In this document: one piece after another, positions 1 to 7,165 of the stretch
Position numbering within the stretch: position 1 is the stretch's first letter
Layout of the letters: each line of letters starts with the position of its first letter
Assembly (NCBI GenBank): GCA_947564305.1
Contig: CANOBT010000216.1
Location: 1 to 8,163, forward strand
Source of the DNA: an uncultured Lachnospiraceae bacterium
Lineage (GTDB): Bacteria > Bacillota_A > Clostridia > Lachnospirales > Lachnospiraceae
Length of the DNA: 8,163 nt
Direction: 5' to 3'
Notes under the pieces: model-generated
Told to the model about the DNA's origin: nothing
Database searches by the model: none
The model's input: the letters and a program-made list of their open reading frames with translations, nothing else
Made by a program: the position numbers and the translations under genes

Positions 1-2
1 TT

Positions 3-43
3 ACTAAGACAAATCTCAGGAGTTTTAATAGAACCTTGTTTTC
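3..43 (+). pseudogene. Upstream piece of cas10 in a different frame (5' partial, apparent frameshift)
   Basis: Reading from base 3 gives a short open peptide, TKTNLRSFNRTLFS, which hits TGA at 45-47. Its 'LRSFNRTLF' part resembles the helix that precedes the GGDD strand in Cas10 second-palm domains. The following cas10 sequence lies in another frame, and that frame has a TAG at 29-31, so it cannot extend upstream. Adding one T to the T4 run at 39-42 would join the two frames into one continuous peptide (RTLF-FLKAIKDN). The match is short and judged from memory of the family. The piece could instead be unrelated flanking sequence. Confidence 0.4.
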
Positions 44-775
44 TTGAAGGCGATAAAGGATAATAAGCTGAAAGAAAGCAGTCTGGCTTACCGCAGGATT
101 ATCGGGAGCGGTGATGATGTTACCTTTGTCTGCAATGCTCGGTTTGTGATGGATTATGTCAAAGCCTATCTGGATTCGATTCAGAATTATCATAATAAAG
201 CGAACAGCAGGTGGCATTACAGTTCCTGTGCCGGAGTGTGTATTTTTCATAGTCATTATCCCTTCTCAAGAGCTTACTCTATCGCGGAACAGGCATGTGA
301 CGACGGAGCCAAGCGAATGGTACATACTGTGGACGAGAATGGCAGTCCGATGGTGGTTGAGCAGGGCTGGCTGGATTTCCATTTTATACATAGTGGGATT
401 GGAGGAAATCTCACTGAAATAAGGAGAAGCCAGGGGACAAAAGACTGCATTGCCAGGCCATGGCTTGTATCCTGGAATGAGAGGGATGAGACGGTCAATG
501 ACAAGCCATATAAATATGGGTATCTGTTGGAATTGAAAAAAATTTTCCTGGAGTACAAGGTTTCAAGGACAAGTATAAAAACAGTGGGTTCTGCGTATGA
601 ACGAAGCGAAAGTGCGGCAAAGAAAGAATTGATTTCTTTGTATGGGCATACCCCTGGTTTGGAGAAAGCTGTGAAGAGGATTTTTCACGATGAGACGATT
701 TTTCTGAGGGCCCTGTATGATTTTGCAGAAATATTCAATCTTTGGTATACGGAGGTGTCAGTATGGACGAAATAA
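44..775 (+). CDS. cas10: Cas10 (Cmr2-type) second palm and C-terminal domain, 5' truncated or frameshifted
   Basis: This is the C-terminal part of the type III large subunit, which after target RNA binding makes cyclic oligoadenylate. Counting from a TTG at 44, residues 19-28 carry the palm motif IIGSGDDVTF, with S22-G23-D24-D25 in place of the usual GGDD. Next comes the typical second-palm stretch CAGVCIFHSHYPFSRAYSIA (about residues 62-81), then IHSGIGGNLTEIRR. A helical C-terminal domain runs from about residue 165 to 243. Full Cas10 proteins are far longer: the HD nuclease region, first palm and zinc region are absent here. The TTG is only the first possible start after a stop at 29-31. 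It has no convincing ribosome site, and homology seems to continue upstream in another frame, so it is probably not a real start. The 3' end overlaps the next gene by 13 nt. Family assignment is secure; integrity is not. Confidence 0.85.
   Translation: MKAIKDNKLKESSLAYRRIIGSGDDVTFVCNARFVMDYVKAYLDSIQNYHNKANSRWHYSSCAGVCIFHSHYPFSRAYSIAEQACDDGAKRMVHTVDENGSPMVVEQGWLDFHFIHSGIGGNLTEIRRSQGTKDCIARPWLVSWNERDETVNDKPYKYGYLLELKKIFLEYKVSRTSIKTVGSAYERSESAAKKELISLYGHTPGLEKAVKRIFHDETIFLRALYDFAEIFNLWYTEVSVWTK
751..755 (+). promoter_or_regulatory. Ribosome binding site GGAGG for the Cas7-Cas5-Cas11-like fusion
   Basis: GGAGG lies 7 nt before the ATG at 763, inside the end of cas10. It decides the start: the upstream in-frame TTG at 742 has no such site and would add only seven residues that are not part of the RAMP fold. 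Confidence 0.8.
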
Positions 776-2919
776 AAATACGGCTTATGTCAGATTTGTG
801 TGCGGGCAATGGAGAGAGCGTCGGCTATGGCATTGACAGCGATATCTGCATGGATTGCTATGGCTTTCCGTATATTCCTGGGCGCAGATTGTTGGGATGT
901 TTAAGGGAAGCGGCGGAAACTCTCAGAGAATACGGATTAGAGGAAGCAGCAGAAAAGAATATCAATATGGTTTTCGGTGACGCGAACGGTCGGGAAGGGA
1001 AGCTTCGGATTGACAATGCATATATTCCCGGGGTCGATGCAATGCATGAATACATTCGTACATTGAAGGATTCGAAACGGGATTATCTGATTCGGCAAAG
1101 CACGGAGGATAGAATCATAAGACTTTTTTCATCTGTCCGGGGACAGACAAAGATTGGAAATAACGGGAGGGCAGAGGATGGAAGTTTAAGGTTTATCCGG
1201 GTACTGAACCAATATCTGCCTACGACACGTGAGCCGGTGGAATTTTGCGCTCAGGCGGATTTGTCCTTACTGAATGAAAATCAAAGGGAACTAGTCAGGA
1301 AATCTTGTAAAGCACTACGCCATATCGGGCTAAACAGAAATCGCGGCCTGGGGAATGTGATAACAGAACTTTCGCCGGGCTCGTCCGAAAACAGGAAAAA
1401 ATTGGAAATTGTTCCGGATGAGAGTATGGCGGAAAGCGCAGAGCAGCTTTGTATTTCCTATCAAATCGAATTTGACTCTCCCGTTACCCTTCAGGAATAT
1501 CTGGAATTCGGAAGCCAGATTAAAGCCAGAACCATGATAGGAATATTTTCCAATATCTATCTCAGAAAATACGGGCAGGCAGACAAAGTATTTGACAAAC
1601 TGTTCCTGGACGGTACGGTCAGATGGTCCGCGTTGACTCCTGTGATTGAAGGGATTATTTCTGACCCCGTACCGGCTATGTTTATGAAACTGAAGAATGA
1701 CAACGGGAAAATCATCAATTCGTTTGTCTCTGCTGATCCGGAATGGAGGAAAAAGAAGCCTAAAACCCTAGATGGCTGTTATGCGGCGTTAGACAAAGAA
1801 AAGAATGTCTACTACGCAGCGCAGCCGGAGACTGAAACAGCTTACCATAACAGGATTCATGGCATAAAAGGAGCTGATGATGAGAAAACGGGTCTGTATG
1901 TACAGGAGTCACTAAAGCAGGGAATGGTTTATGGCGGTTCTGTGTTTTTGCCGCAGGAGCTGTTCGATACAGTGAAAGAACTCCTGTCAGATGGACAGAT
2001 CAGGGTGGGCAGAAGTAAAAAAGTGCAGTACGGCACTGCATCCATACGGAAAGCGAATGTATCGACATACTCTCCGAAGCCGATTCATATAAAAGACGGA
2101 GAAGAGGTATTTGCTATTCTGAAAAGCGACCTGGTATTTCAGGAGCATGCATGTATCAGAACCGACTACGGTTATGTCAGAAGCAGAATTGCAGAGATTG
2201 CGGGGCTGAACGATACATTACCGAAAGGTTTTCATGATATTTGCAGGTATCATGTACTCAGTGGATATCATGCAATGTGGCAGATGCAAAAGCCAAAAAT
2301 TCAGGCAGTAGCAGGAGGAAGCATTTACTGCTTCCTGGGAAAAAAGGGTGAATGCCCGTCCAGGCTGCTGTTGGGGGAATATCAACAGGAGGGCATGGGG
2401 CTCATTGAGTTTGTTACCATGGAACAGCTGAGAAACATGGGAAAGATTGAAGAAGGCAGAATATCAGCCAGAAAATCAAAAACAGACATGGAAGCTGTTC
2501 AAAGACTGGAAAATATACTTTTGTATGAAGCAGCATTAGCAGAAATAAATGAATATGCATTTCGATTCAGCAGGGAGAATAGGAATGAGGACGTTCTGAA
2601 GAAAATTCCTTCCGGAAGATTAAGGCAGATGGTGCAGGATGCAGATGATATCGCTTCTCTATGGAAAATGGCTAAGAGCATGAAGACAAGTGATGTAAGC
2701 AGCGAGTCAAAGGGAAAGCGGGACGAGGCCATAGAGCTGTTAGGTACGTTTTATGGCAAGGAAAAAAATCAAATCGATTTTAATAAGCTGATATCGGATA
2801 AGCAATTGTTGGGAGAACTTAATAAGAATAAATATGTCTTTGGACTGATAAAAAGTGAATGGAAAGAGCCTATATTTACATTGCTGCATATGGCTCATTA
2901 TCAGAAAGGCGGGGAATAA
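763..2919 (+). CDS. Type III-D Cas7-Cas5(Csx10-like)-Cas11-like fusion RAMP protein
   Basis: A 718-residue backbone subunit of a III-D effector, predicted to bind the 5' part of the crRNA and contribute one target-RNA cleavage site. Domain 1 (about 1-205) is Cas7/Csm3-like: SDLCAGNGE at 10-18, D25-S26-D27 followed by PYIPGRRLLGCLRE (36-49), and a glycine-rich loop NRNRGLGN (191-198). D25 aligns with the catalytic Asp of Csm3. Domain 2 (about 225-560) is Csx10/Cas5-like: HGIKGADDEKTGLYVQESL (366-384) matches the family's 'H..I....G.A..g.Ly..E.l' pattern. It has glycine loops VGRSKKVQYG (415-424) and AGGSIYCFLG (517-526), ending near QEGMGLIEF. Residues about 565-718 are charged and largely helical with no RAMP motif; by position they fit the Cas11 part of III-Dv fusions, but that is inference. 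It overlaps cas10 by 13 nt and stops 2 nt before the next gene. Ordinary Csx10 is much shorter, near 400 residues. Confidence 0.85.
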   Translation: MDEIKIRLMSDLCAGNGESVGYGIDSDICMDCYGFPYIPGRRLLGCLREAAETLREYGLEEAAEKNINMVFGDANGREGKLRIDNAYIPGVDAMHEYIRTLKDSKRDYLIRQSTEDRIIRLFSSVRGQTKIGNNGRAEDGSLRFIRVLNQYLPTTREPVEFCAQADLSLLNENQRELVRKSCKALRHIGLNRNRGLGNVITELSPGSSENRKKLEIVPDESMAESAEQLCISYQIEFDSPVTLQEYLEFGSQIKARTMIGIFSNIYLRKYGQADKVFDKLFLDGTVRWSALTPVIEGIISDPVPAMFMKLKNDNGKIINSFVSADPEWRKKKPKTLDGCYAALDKEKNVYYAAQPETETAYHNRIHGIKGADDEKTGLYVQESLKQGMVYGGSVFLPQELFDTVKELLSDGQIRVGRSKKVQYGTASIRKANVSTYSPKPIHIKDGEEVFAILKSDLVFQEHACIRTDYGYVRSRIAEIAGLNDTLPKGFHDICRYHVLSGYHAMWQMQKPKIQAVAGGSIYCFLGKKGECPSRLLLGEYQQEGMGLIEFVTMEQLRNMGKIEEGRISARKSKTDMEAVQRLENILLYEAALAEINEYAFRFSRENRNEDVLKKIPSGRLRQMVQDADDIASLWKMAKSMKTSDVSSESKGKRDEAIELLGTFYGKEKNQIDFNKLISDKQLLGELNKNKYVFGLIKSEWKEPIFTLLHMAHYQKGGE

Positions 2920-2921
2920 TT

Positions 2922-4265
2922 ATGCAGAAAATATATTACCAGATGATATTTATTGCAAAGTCGCCTTTTCGAATTGGAAATGGAAGGCATGAATTCAGTG
3001 ACAGTGATCTGATGTTGGACGGCAGAGGACTACCGTTCATTCCGGGAACCAGCATTGCAGGTATTATCAGGCATCTGGCGGAAGAAAAAAGCAGTGATCA
3101 AATGGTATTGAACCGTCTTTTCGGAATTGTGGAGAAGGCAGTGCAGAGGGGCGATTCCCCAACTGCAATTCCGAGCGCAATTCTGTTCAATGACGCTGTG
3201 ATGGACGCAGACTGCATAAAAGAAGATGCCATAATCGGAAGGCGGGACGGTGTCGGTCTGGGAGAGTGGGGCGCCGCGAAGGCAAAGTCAAAATTTGATT
3301 TTCAGATTTCCGAAGCGGAAAAAGAATTTTATGCAATCGTGGAGTGGACCGGTGACAATGCGCAATATAAAACAGAGATTGAAGGAATCCTTGATCCGAT
3401 TATGGAGCATTTTGTCTGCAGCGGATTTCGTGCAGGCGCCAGGACATCAAGGGGATATGGATACTTTGATGTGAAAATCCGAAAGAGGAGTTTTTCGTTT
3501 CCCGATAAACTGATGGAGTGGATTGTATTTCAGCCTTATGCAAAGGATGCATTTTCGGAAGCGGAAGAGTTGAAGGGGGAGAAGAACGATTCGGATGTTG
3601 AGATAGAAATCGGTTTTCAAATGATGAGTACCTTTTCGGTAAGGGTAAACACAGCAAAAACAGAGTTGATGGAGGATGGTTCCGTTCCTGATACTGTGCC
3701 GTTGGAGAATCACCGGGGAAATCCCGTGATACCCGGAACGGCATGGGCTGGAGCTTTCCGGCATCATATGCATGGTTTGCTGCGGGATACAGGGATTACA
3801 GAAGATTCTGTGGAAATGAAAAAACTGGATATGCTTTTTGGAATGGCGGATGATACAAAAAACAACAAAAAGTCTGTGATTATATTTTCGGAGTCAGAGA
3901 TATCCATAGAGAATAAAGTCAATCAGAAAATGTCTGCCGTGAGAACTGCAATCGACAGATTTACTGCGGCCCCCCGAAACGCGGCTCTTTTTACTAACAT
4001 GGTTTATTCCGGAGGAAAGGGCAGTCTGCATATAAGTTTTGATAAAAATGCAGTGTCAGATATACATAGACAGCTTCTTGCAGCATGTATTTGTGATCTG
4101 CATCTGGGGCTTTTGTCCGTGGGTGGAGAGACTTCCATTGGCAGGGGGATCATGCAGGTAACGGAAGTGAAAGTGAATGGATGTAATAAGTCTGACCTTA
4201 TATTATCCAGCGGAAAAGGAATGATACCGTTGGACTGGCTAAAGGAGGAAAAGGAACGTGCGTAA
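2922..4265 (+). CDS. Cas7-2x: double Cas7/Csm3-like RAMP backbone subunit
   Basis: A 447-residue protein holding two Cas7 folds in tandem, predicted to fill two adjacent backbone positions along the crRNA and cut target RNA. Domain 1 (about 1-195): SPFRIGNG (14-21), D27-S28-D29, PFIPGTSIAGIIRH (38-51), GRRDGVGLGEWGAAKAKSKF (106-125), and glycine loop ARTSRGYGYF (173-182). Domain 2 (about 228-447): D257 just before NPVIPGTAWAGAFRH (267-281), VRTAIDRFTAAPRNAALF (340-357), and glycine loop GGETSIGRG (401-409). D27 and D257 align with the Csm3 catalytic Asp; the second domain lacks the DSD pattern. The ATG at 2922 is chosen over an in-frame ATG at 2859 because a purine-rich GGCGGGGAA precedes it and the RAMP strand begins at once. 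It starts 2 nt after the previous stop and its end overlaps csx19 by 8 nt. It matches Cas7-2x of III-Dv complexes. Confidence 0.85.
   Translation: MQKIYYQMIFIAKSPFRIGNGRHEFSDSDLMLDGRGLPFIPGTSIAGIIRHLAEEKSSDQMVLNRLFGIVEKAVQRGDSPTAIPSAILFNDAVMDADCIKEDAIIGRRDGVGLGEWGAAKAKSKFDFQISEAEKEFYAIVEWTGDNAQYKTEIEGILDPIMEHFVCSGFRAGARTSRGYGYFDVKIRKRSFSFPDKLMEWIVFQPYAKDAFSEAEELKGEKNDSDVEIEIGFQMMSTFSVRVNTAKTELMEDGSVPDTVPLENHRGNPVIPGTAWAGAFRHHMHGLLRDTGITEDSVEMKKLDMLFGMADDTKNNKKSVIIFSESEISIENKVNQKMSAVRTAIDRFTAAPRNAALFTNMVYSGGKGSLHISFDKNAVSDIHRQLLAACICDLHLGLLSVGGETSIGRGIMQVTEVKVNGCNKSDLILSSGKGMIPLDWLKEEKERA
4242..4248 (+). promoter_or_regulatory. Ribosome binding site AAGGAGG supporting a GTG start
   Basis: A near-consensus AAGGAGG lies 9 nt before GTG at 4258, within the last codons of the double Cas7 gene. 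It supports GTG as the start of csx19 and implies translational coupling. Confidence 0.8.
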
Positions 4266-4764
4266 AGAGTGGAAGCGGCAGGGAATATGTGACGAATCGG
4301 AGTTATTAGGAACTGTTTTTGAGAATTGCTACCGCTATTTTGTCGCCTACCAGACAGATCGATTTATAGCGGGCAGAAACGCGTTGGAGATATTTCATCA
4401 GATAGACAGAAAAAAGCTTCTCGAAATACGCTTATTCTCCGAGAGCCAGGAAGTGCTGGCAAGGCGTACCATGGTTGGTGCGGGGCATAAGTTTCAATGG
4501 AGGGTCGCGTCTGAGGAAGGGCTTTTGAAAAACGCGTATGTGGAAAGATATCAGACACTGGATATAGACCGCACAAAAATAAATGCCGGATCAAACGGTA
4601 ATCTGCAGCTTATGACAACCGGCGGCGGGAAATATGAGCTTCCGGTTAGTGAAGCTCATGACAGTATAAGGGTGATTTCCTATATCGACTATGACGAAAG
4701 CGGGATGGCTTATATTTATGATAACCGTCTGGCAGGATTCGCAATACAAGGAGGCAAAGGCTGA
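4258..4764 (+). CDS. csx19: Type III-D CRISPR-associated protein Csx19
   Basis: A 168-residue protein matching Csx19 (TIGR03984), a small subunit found with III-D effectors; it is part of the purified III-Dv complex, but its biochemical role is not well defined. Recognisable parts are LLEIRLFSESQEVLARR (54-70), the FQWRV strand (79-83), a glycine-containing segment SNGNLQLMTTGGG in the middle, and the family's C-terminal signature SYIDYDESGMAYIYDNRLAGF (141-161), resembling 'Y...DE.G...I.D.RL.G'. No catalytic motif, membrane segment or signal peptide is visible. It starts with GTG, overlaps Cas7-2x by 8 nt and shares one base with the following start (TGATG). The call rests on the C-terminal signature, size and position between Cas7-2x and the TIGR03986 gene. 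Confidence 0.75.
   Translation: MRKEWKRQGICDESELLGTVFENCYRYFVAYQTDRFIAGRNALEIFHQIDRKKLLEIRLFSESQEVLARRTMVGAGHKFQWRVASEEGLLKNAYVERYQTLDIDRTKINAGSNGNLQLMTTGGGKYELPVSEAHDSIRVISYIDYDESGMAYIYDNRLAGFAIQGGKG
4748..4754 (+). promoter_or_regulatory. Ribosome binding site AAGGAGG for the Cas7-insertion gene
   Basis: AAGGAGG lies 9 nt before the ATG at 4764. That ATG overlaps the csx19 stop by one base (TGATG), a layout typical of coupled translation. Confidence 0.8.
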
Positions 4765-6956
4765 TGTATCCATTTATTAATCCATATAATTTTGTCCCTA
4801 TGGGAGAGGTTGGCCCAGCGGTCAAAGACAAGGGCGAAGTATATCGTGGGGAGGTGCAGAAAGAGCTTCTGTCCGGATGGTTGGATGTGGAGATGATTCT
4901 GAACACTCCATTGATTATTCCGGATGGTGCCCATCCGAAGTATTATGATCTGAGGAGAAGAAAATATGTAGAATGTAGGGAAGGTGTGCAGAGACAGAAG
5001 GACTTACATTTGGAGTATGACTTTCTTCAAATGTATCACCCGGCAACCGGGAAAATAGAATATGCTGTTCCGGGAAGTGAGTTGCGGGGCTTGATCAGAA
5101 GCGCTTATGAAGCCGTGACAAACAGCTGTATGCCGTTTCTGATGAATGATAAACCTATGAGTCAGAGAGTTCCTCTTTATGGCGCTTTAAATAGGAGAGG
5201 GCTTCTGGGTTATGATGGGAAAAGATGGGTTTTATATGAGACAACGAAAATATTGGAAGAGGTAATAGTTGTTCCTGTCTATGAAATAGACAGTTCCTGT
5301 TATGTAGAATCATTATATAAGGTCAGAAAAAATCCGGACAATCAAAAAAAGGATTACAGAGGAAATTTTAAGTATCCTATTATGGAACATCTGGATGATA
5401 TTGAAAAAAAGATGTCTTCGCTGAAATGGAGATTGAAGGATGTTCGATATGGGGCGGTATTTGTCAAAAATGACGAAAATAAAAGAAAATGGAATATTAA
5501 AGTTAATGGCAAATGCGTAGAAACCGGAGTGGATAAAAAGCCGGCCGGACATTTTTTCATAAAGGCGGATGGAACCGTTGTAACGGAAAAACCGGGTGAT
5601 TTTATCAGGGGCAAAGGCTTTATTCAGTATAATGTCCCGGTAGACTTGTCAAAGATTTATCATGTTGCTTATCTGTCGGCAGGAACTGCTGTATATAAAT
5701 GGAGCGAGAGCACAGCAAAGGGAAAAGAGGATCAGACAGATACATATGCGGAGGCATATAAAAAATTACGCTCGGCGATTGTCCGGGATGGGACAGAGTC
5801 CTATAGAAATTCGCGGGAACGGGTAAATAACCAATCAAACAGAATTTGTAATTTTGCATTGGAAAGGGCACTGGAAAAAGCCTGTGAGGACCCTGCACAA
5901 TTGGTGCCGGTCTATTATTTTAAAGTCATAACAGAGGGAAAGGAAGAGCTTGTTTATATGTCTGGTTCGGCAGCCGGACGTATCGCACAGAGACGAAAAT
6001 GGAAAGAAATCATGTATGACCATGCACCATGTACGGACAAGCTCTGTCCGGCATGTCTGTTATTCGGGACGATTGCGGACGTAGGAATGAAAGGACATGT
6101 ACGGTTTACCGATGCGTTTTTGAAGAATACAGAGACTCCCAGACTATCCACACATACCCTTCAGGTTCTGTCATCTCCAAGAACAACGGCTTTTGAATTT
6201 TACCTAAAGAAACCGGTAAAGAATGCTACCTATTGGAATTATGACTTTTATGGAGTTACCGAAACAGACGATTCTGGCAGCAGTGAAAGCTCGTATACAA
6301 ACTATTATCATTTAGACAGGGCGATGCCAAGGGGGAGAAAGATGTACTGGCACCATCCGTTGTCACCGGATGACAGTACAAAGCGCAATCTGAACAGTAC
6401 TGTTCAAAGCATAGATGAAGGCCGGTTTTCTTTTCAGATATTTTTTGACCAGATTACAAGGGAACAGCTTACAGATTTAATCTGGACGATCACGCTGGGG
6501 GACAATCGGGAGGACAGCCGTTTGCAGCATAAGCTGGGACATGCAAAACCCTTGGGATATGGCAGTGTGAAGCTTTTGGTAACGGGCGGAACAATCAGGG
6601 CATTTTCTAAAGCTGAGGATGGGAGCTTTTGCTTTAAAACTTGTGCTCTTGTAGAAAAGGGAATCAATGTAGAGGATATCAAACCTGGCTTTAACAAGGA
6701 TTCGCTGACTGTAAAGAGCTTTCTTGCGATGTGTAATGCGCATTCGGTAGGAAAAAGTCAGGTTGATTATCCCCGCAGGTTCCAGCCCGAGGTGAGAGGG
6801 AACCAAATGAAAAATGCTTCTCCGATTTATGAATGGTTTGCCGAAAACAGAACAAATAGTAAATATTTATCTGTTTTGCCTGAGCCGACAGGTAGCAAAC
6901 TTTTTCTGACAGGAGGGGAAAGGCAAAGCAGGAGGCAGCCAAGCAGTAAAAATTAA
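4764..6956 (+). CDS. Cas7-insertion: TIGR03986-family CRISPR RAMP protein
   Basis: A 730-residue Cas7-type subunit whose fold is split by a large insertion, expected at the end of the III-D backbone. The N-terminal RAMP half shows VEMILNTPLIIPDG (42-55), D86 within EYDFLQMYHPATGKIEYAVP, and PGSELRGLIRSAYEAVTNS (103-121). A long insertion, rich in lysine and aromatic residues, fills roughly 125-410. The RAMP fold resumes at H420-x2-C423-x4-C428-x2-C431, a probable zinc site reading into CPACLLFGT, then GHVRFTDAFL and the glycine loop GHAKPLGYGSV (592-602). The C-terminus ends with YPRRFQPE, YEWFAENR and a basic, Ser/Gln-rich tail. D86 aligns with the Cas7 catalytic Asp, though spacing is looser than in the other Cas7 domains. 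It overlaps csx19 by one base. The tail is followed in the same frame, after TAA and seven codons, by a small basic ORF. Confidence 0.85.
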   Translation: MYPFINPYNFVPMGEVGPAVKDKGEVYRGEVQKELLSGWLDVEMILNTPLIIPDGAHPKYYDLRRRKYVECREGVQRQKDLHLEYDFLQMYHPATGKIEYAVPGSELRGLIRSAYEAVTNSCMPFLMNDKPMSQRVPLYGALNRRGLLGYDGKRWVLYETTKILEEVIVVPVYEIDSSCYVESLYKVRKNPDNQKKDYRGNFKYPIMEHLDDIEKKMSSLKWRLKDVRYGAVFVKNDENKRKWNIKVNGKCVETGVDKKPAGHFFIKADGTVVTEKPGDFIRGKGFIQYNVPVDLSKIYHVAYLSAGTAVYKWSESTAKGKEDQTDTYAEAYKKLRSAIVRDGTESYRNSRERVNNQSNRICNFALERALEKACEDPAQLVPVYYFKVITEGKEELVYMSGSAAGRIAQRRKWKEIMYDHAPCTDKLCPACLLFGTIADVGMKGHVRFTDAFLKNTETPRLSTHTLQVLSSPRTTAFEFYLKKPVKNATYWNYDFYGVTETDDSGSSESSYTNYYHLDRAMPRGRKMYWHHPLSPDDSTKRNLNSTVQSIDEGRFSFQIFFDQITREQLTDLIWTITLGDNREDSRLQHKLGHAKPLGYGSVKLLVTGGTIRAFSKAEDGSFCFKTCALVEKGINVEDIKPGFNKDSLTVKSFLAMCNAHSVGKSQVDYPRRFQPEVRGNQMKNASPIYEWFAENRTNSKYLSVLPEPTGSKLFLTGGERQSRRQPSSKN

Positions 6957-6977
6957 ATCACGGTTTGTTTGATAAGT

Positions 6978-7136
6978 ATGAAACCTGGTACAAATAATCC
7001 GAAGAGGAAGGTTGGATTTTTTGACGGAGGAATGGTATTTAAGATTTCCGCAAATATTAAGGGGAAAAAGATACGTATAACAGTGATAAAGGAAAAAGAC
7101 GGGAAAAAATATTGTAACTATGCGGGAGCGGTGTAA
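6978..7136 (+). CDS. Small basic ORF of unknown function, in frame with the preceding gene
   Basis: Fifty-two codons from ATG to TAA. The product is strongly basic (11 Lys and 2 Arg against 3 acidic residues). It alternates hydrophobic and charged residues as in a small beta fold: KVGFFDGG (11-18), VFKISANIKGKKIRITVIK (20-38), KDGKKYCNYAG (40-50). KVGFFDGG faintly recalls cold-shock/OB-type RNA-binding domains, but this is not a firm match. There is no good ribosome site before the ATG. The ORF lies in the same frame as the Cas7-insertion gene, separated only by TAA at 6954-6956 and seven sense codons. It could be a separate small gene, a C-terminal domain cut off by a stop, or chance. Confidence 0.4.
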   Translation: MKPGTNNPKRKVGFFDGGMVFKISANIKGKKIRITVIKEKDGKKYCNYAGAV

Positions 7137-7150
7137 TTGATTTTCGCAGC

Positions 7151-7156
7151 AGGAGA
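7151..7156 (+). promoter_or_regulatory. Ribosome binding site AGGAGA deciding the start at 7166
   Basis: AGGAGA lies 9 nt before ATG 7166 and 4 nt before ATG 7161. The 7161 ATG opens only an eight-codon frame ending in TGA, so 7166 is the productive start. Confidence 0.65.
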
Positions 7157-7165
7157 ACAGATGAA

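Noticed and set aside
1..43. Insertion-sequence end interrupting cas10
   Set aside because: No terminal inverted repeat or transposase sequence is visible, and part of the segment reads as plausible Cas10 in another frame.
742..762. Upstream TTG start that would add seven residues to the Cas7-Cas5-Cas11-like fusion
   Set aside because: The GGAGG at 751-755 sits properly before ATG 763, and the extra residues precede the first RAMP strand without similarity to it.
2859..2921. In-frame ATG 63 nt upstream of the Cas7-2x start
   Set aside because: It lacks a ribosome site, overlaps the coding end of the previous gene, and adds 21 residues not expected before the RAMP fold.
3400..3773. Overlapping minus-strand open frames of over 100 codons opposite Cas7-2x
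   Set aside because: Their peptides are low-complexity and show no domain. The plus frame holds clear RAMP motifs, so these are shadows.
4921..4937. 7-bp inverted repeat (CGGATGG, TGC, CCATCCG) near the start of the Cas7-insertion gene
   Set aside because: It is within the coding sequence for PDGAHP, without terminator or operator features.
6034..6050. 6-bp inverted repeat CGGACA/TGTCCG
   Set aside because: It overlaps the codons of the probable zinc site and is short enough to arise by chance.
763..6956. Single-protein III-E (gRAMP/Cas7-11) effector
   Set aside because: The RAMP domains are on three polypeptides with proper starts and stops, and Cas10, Csx19 and a CARF gene accompany them.
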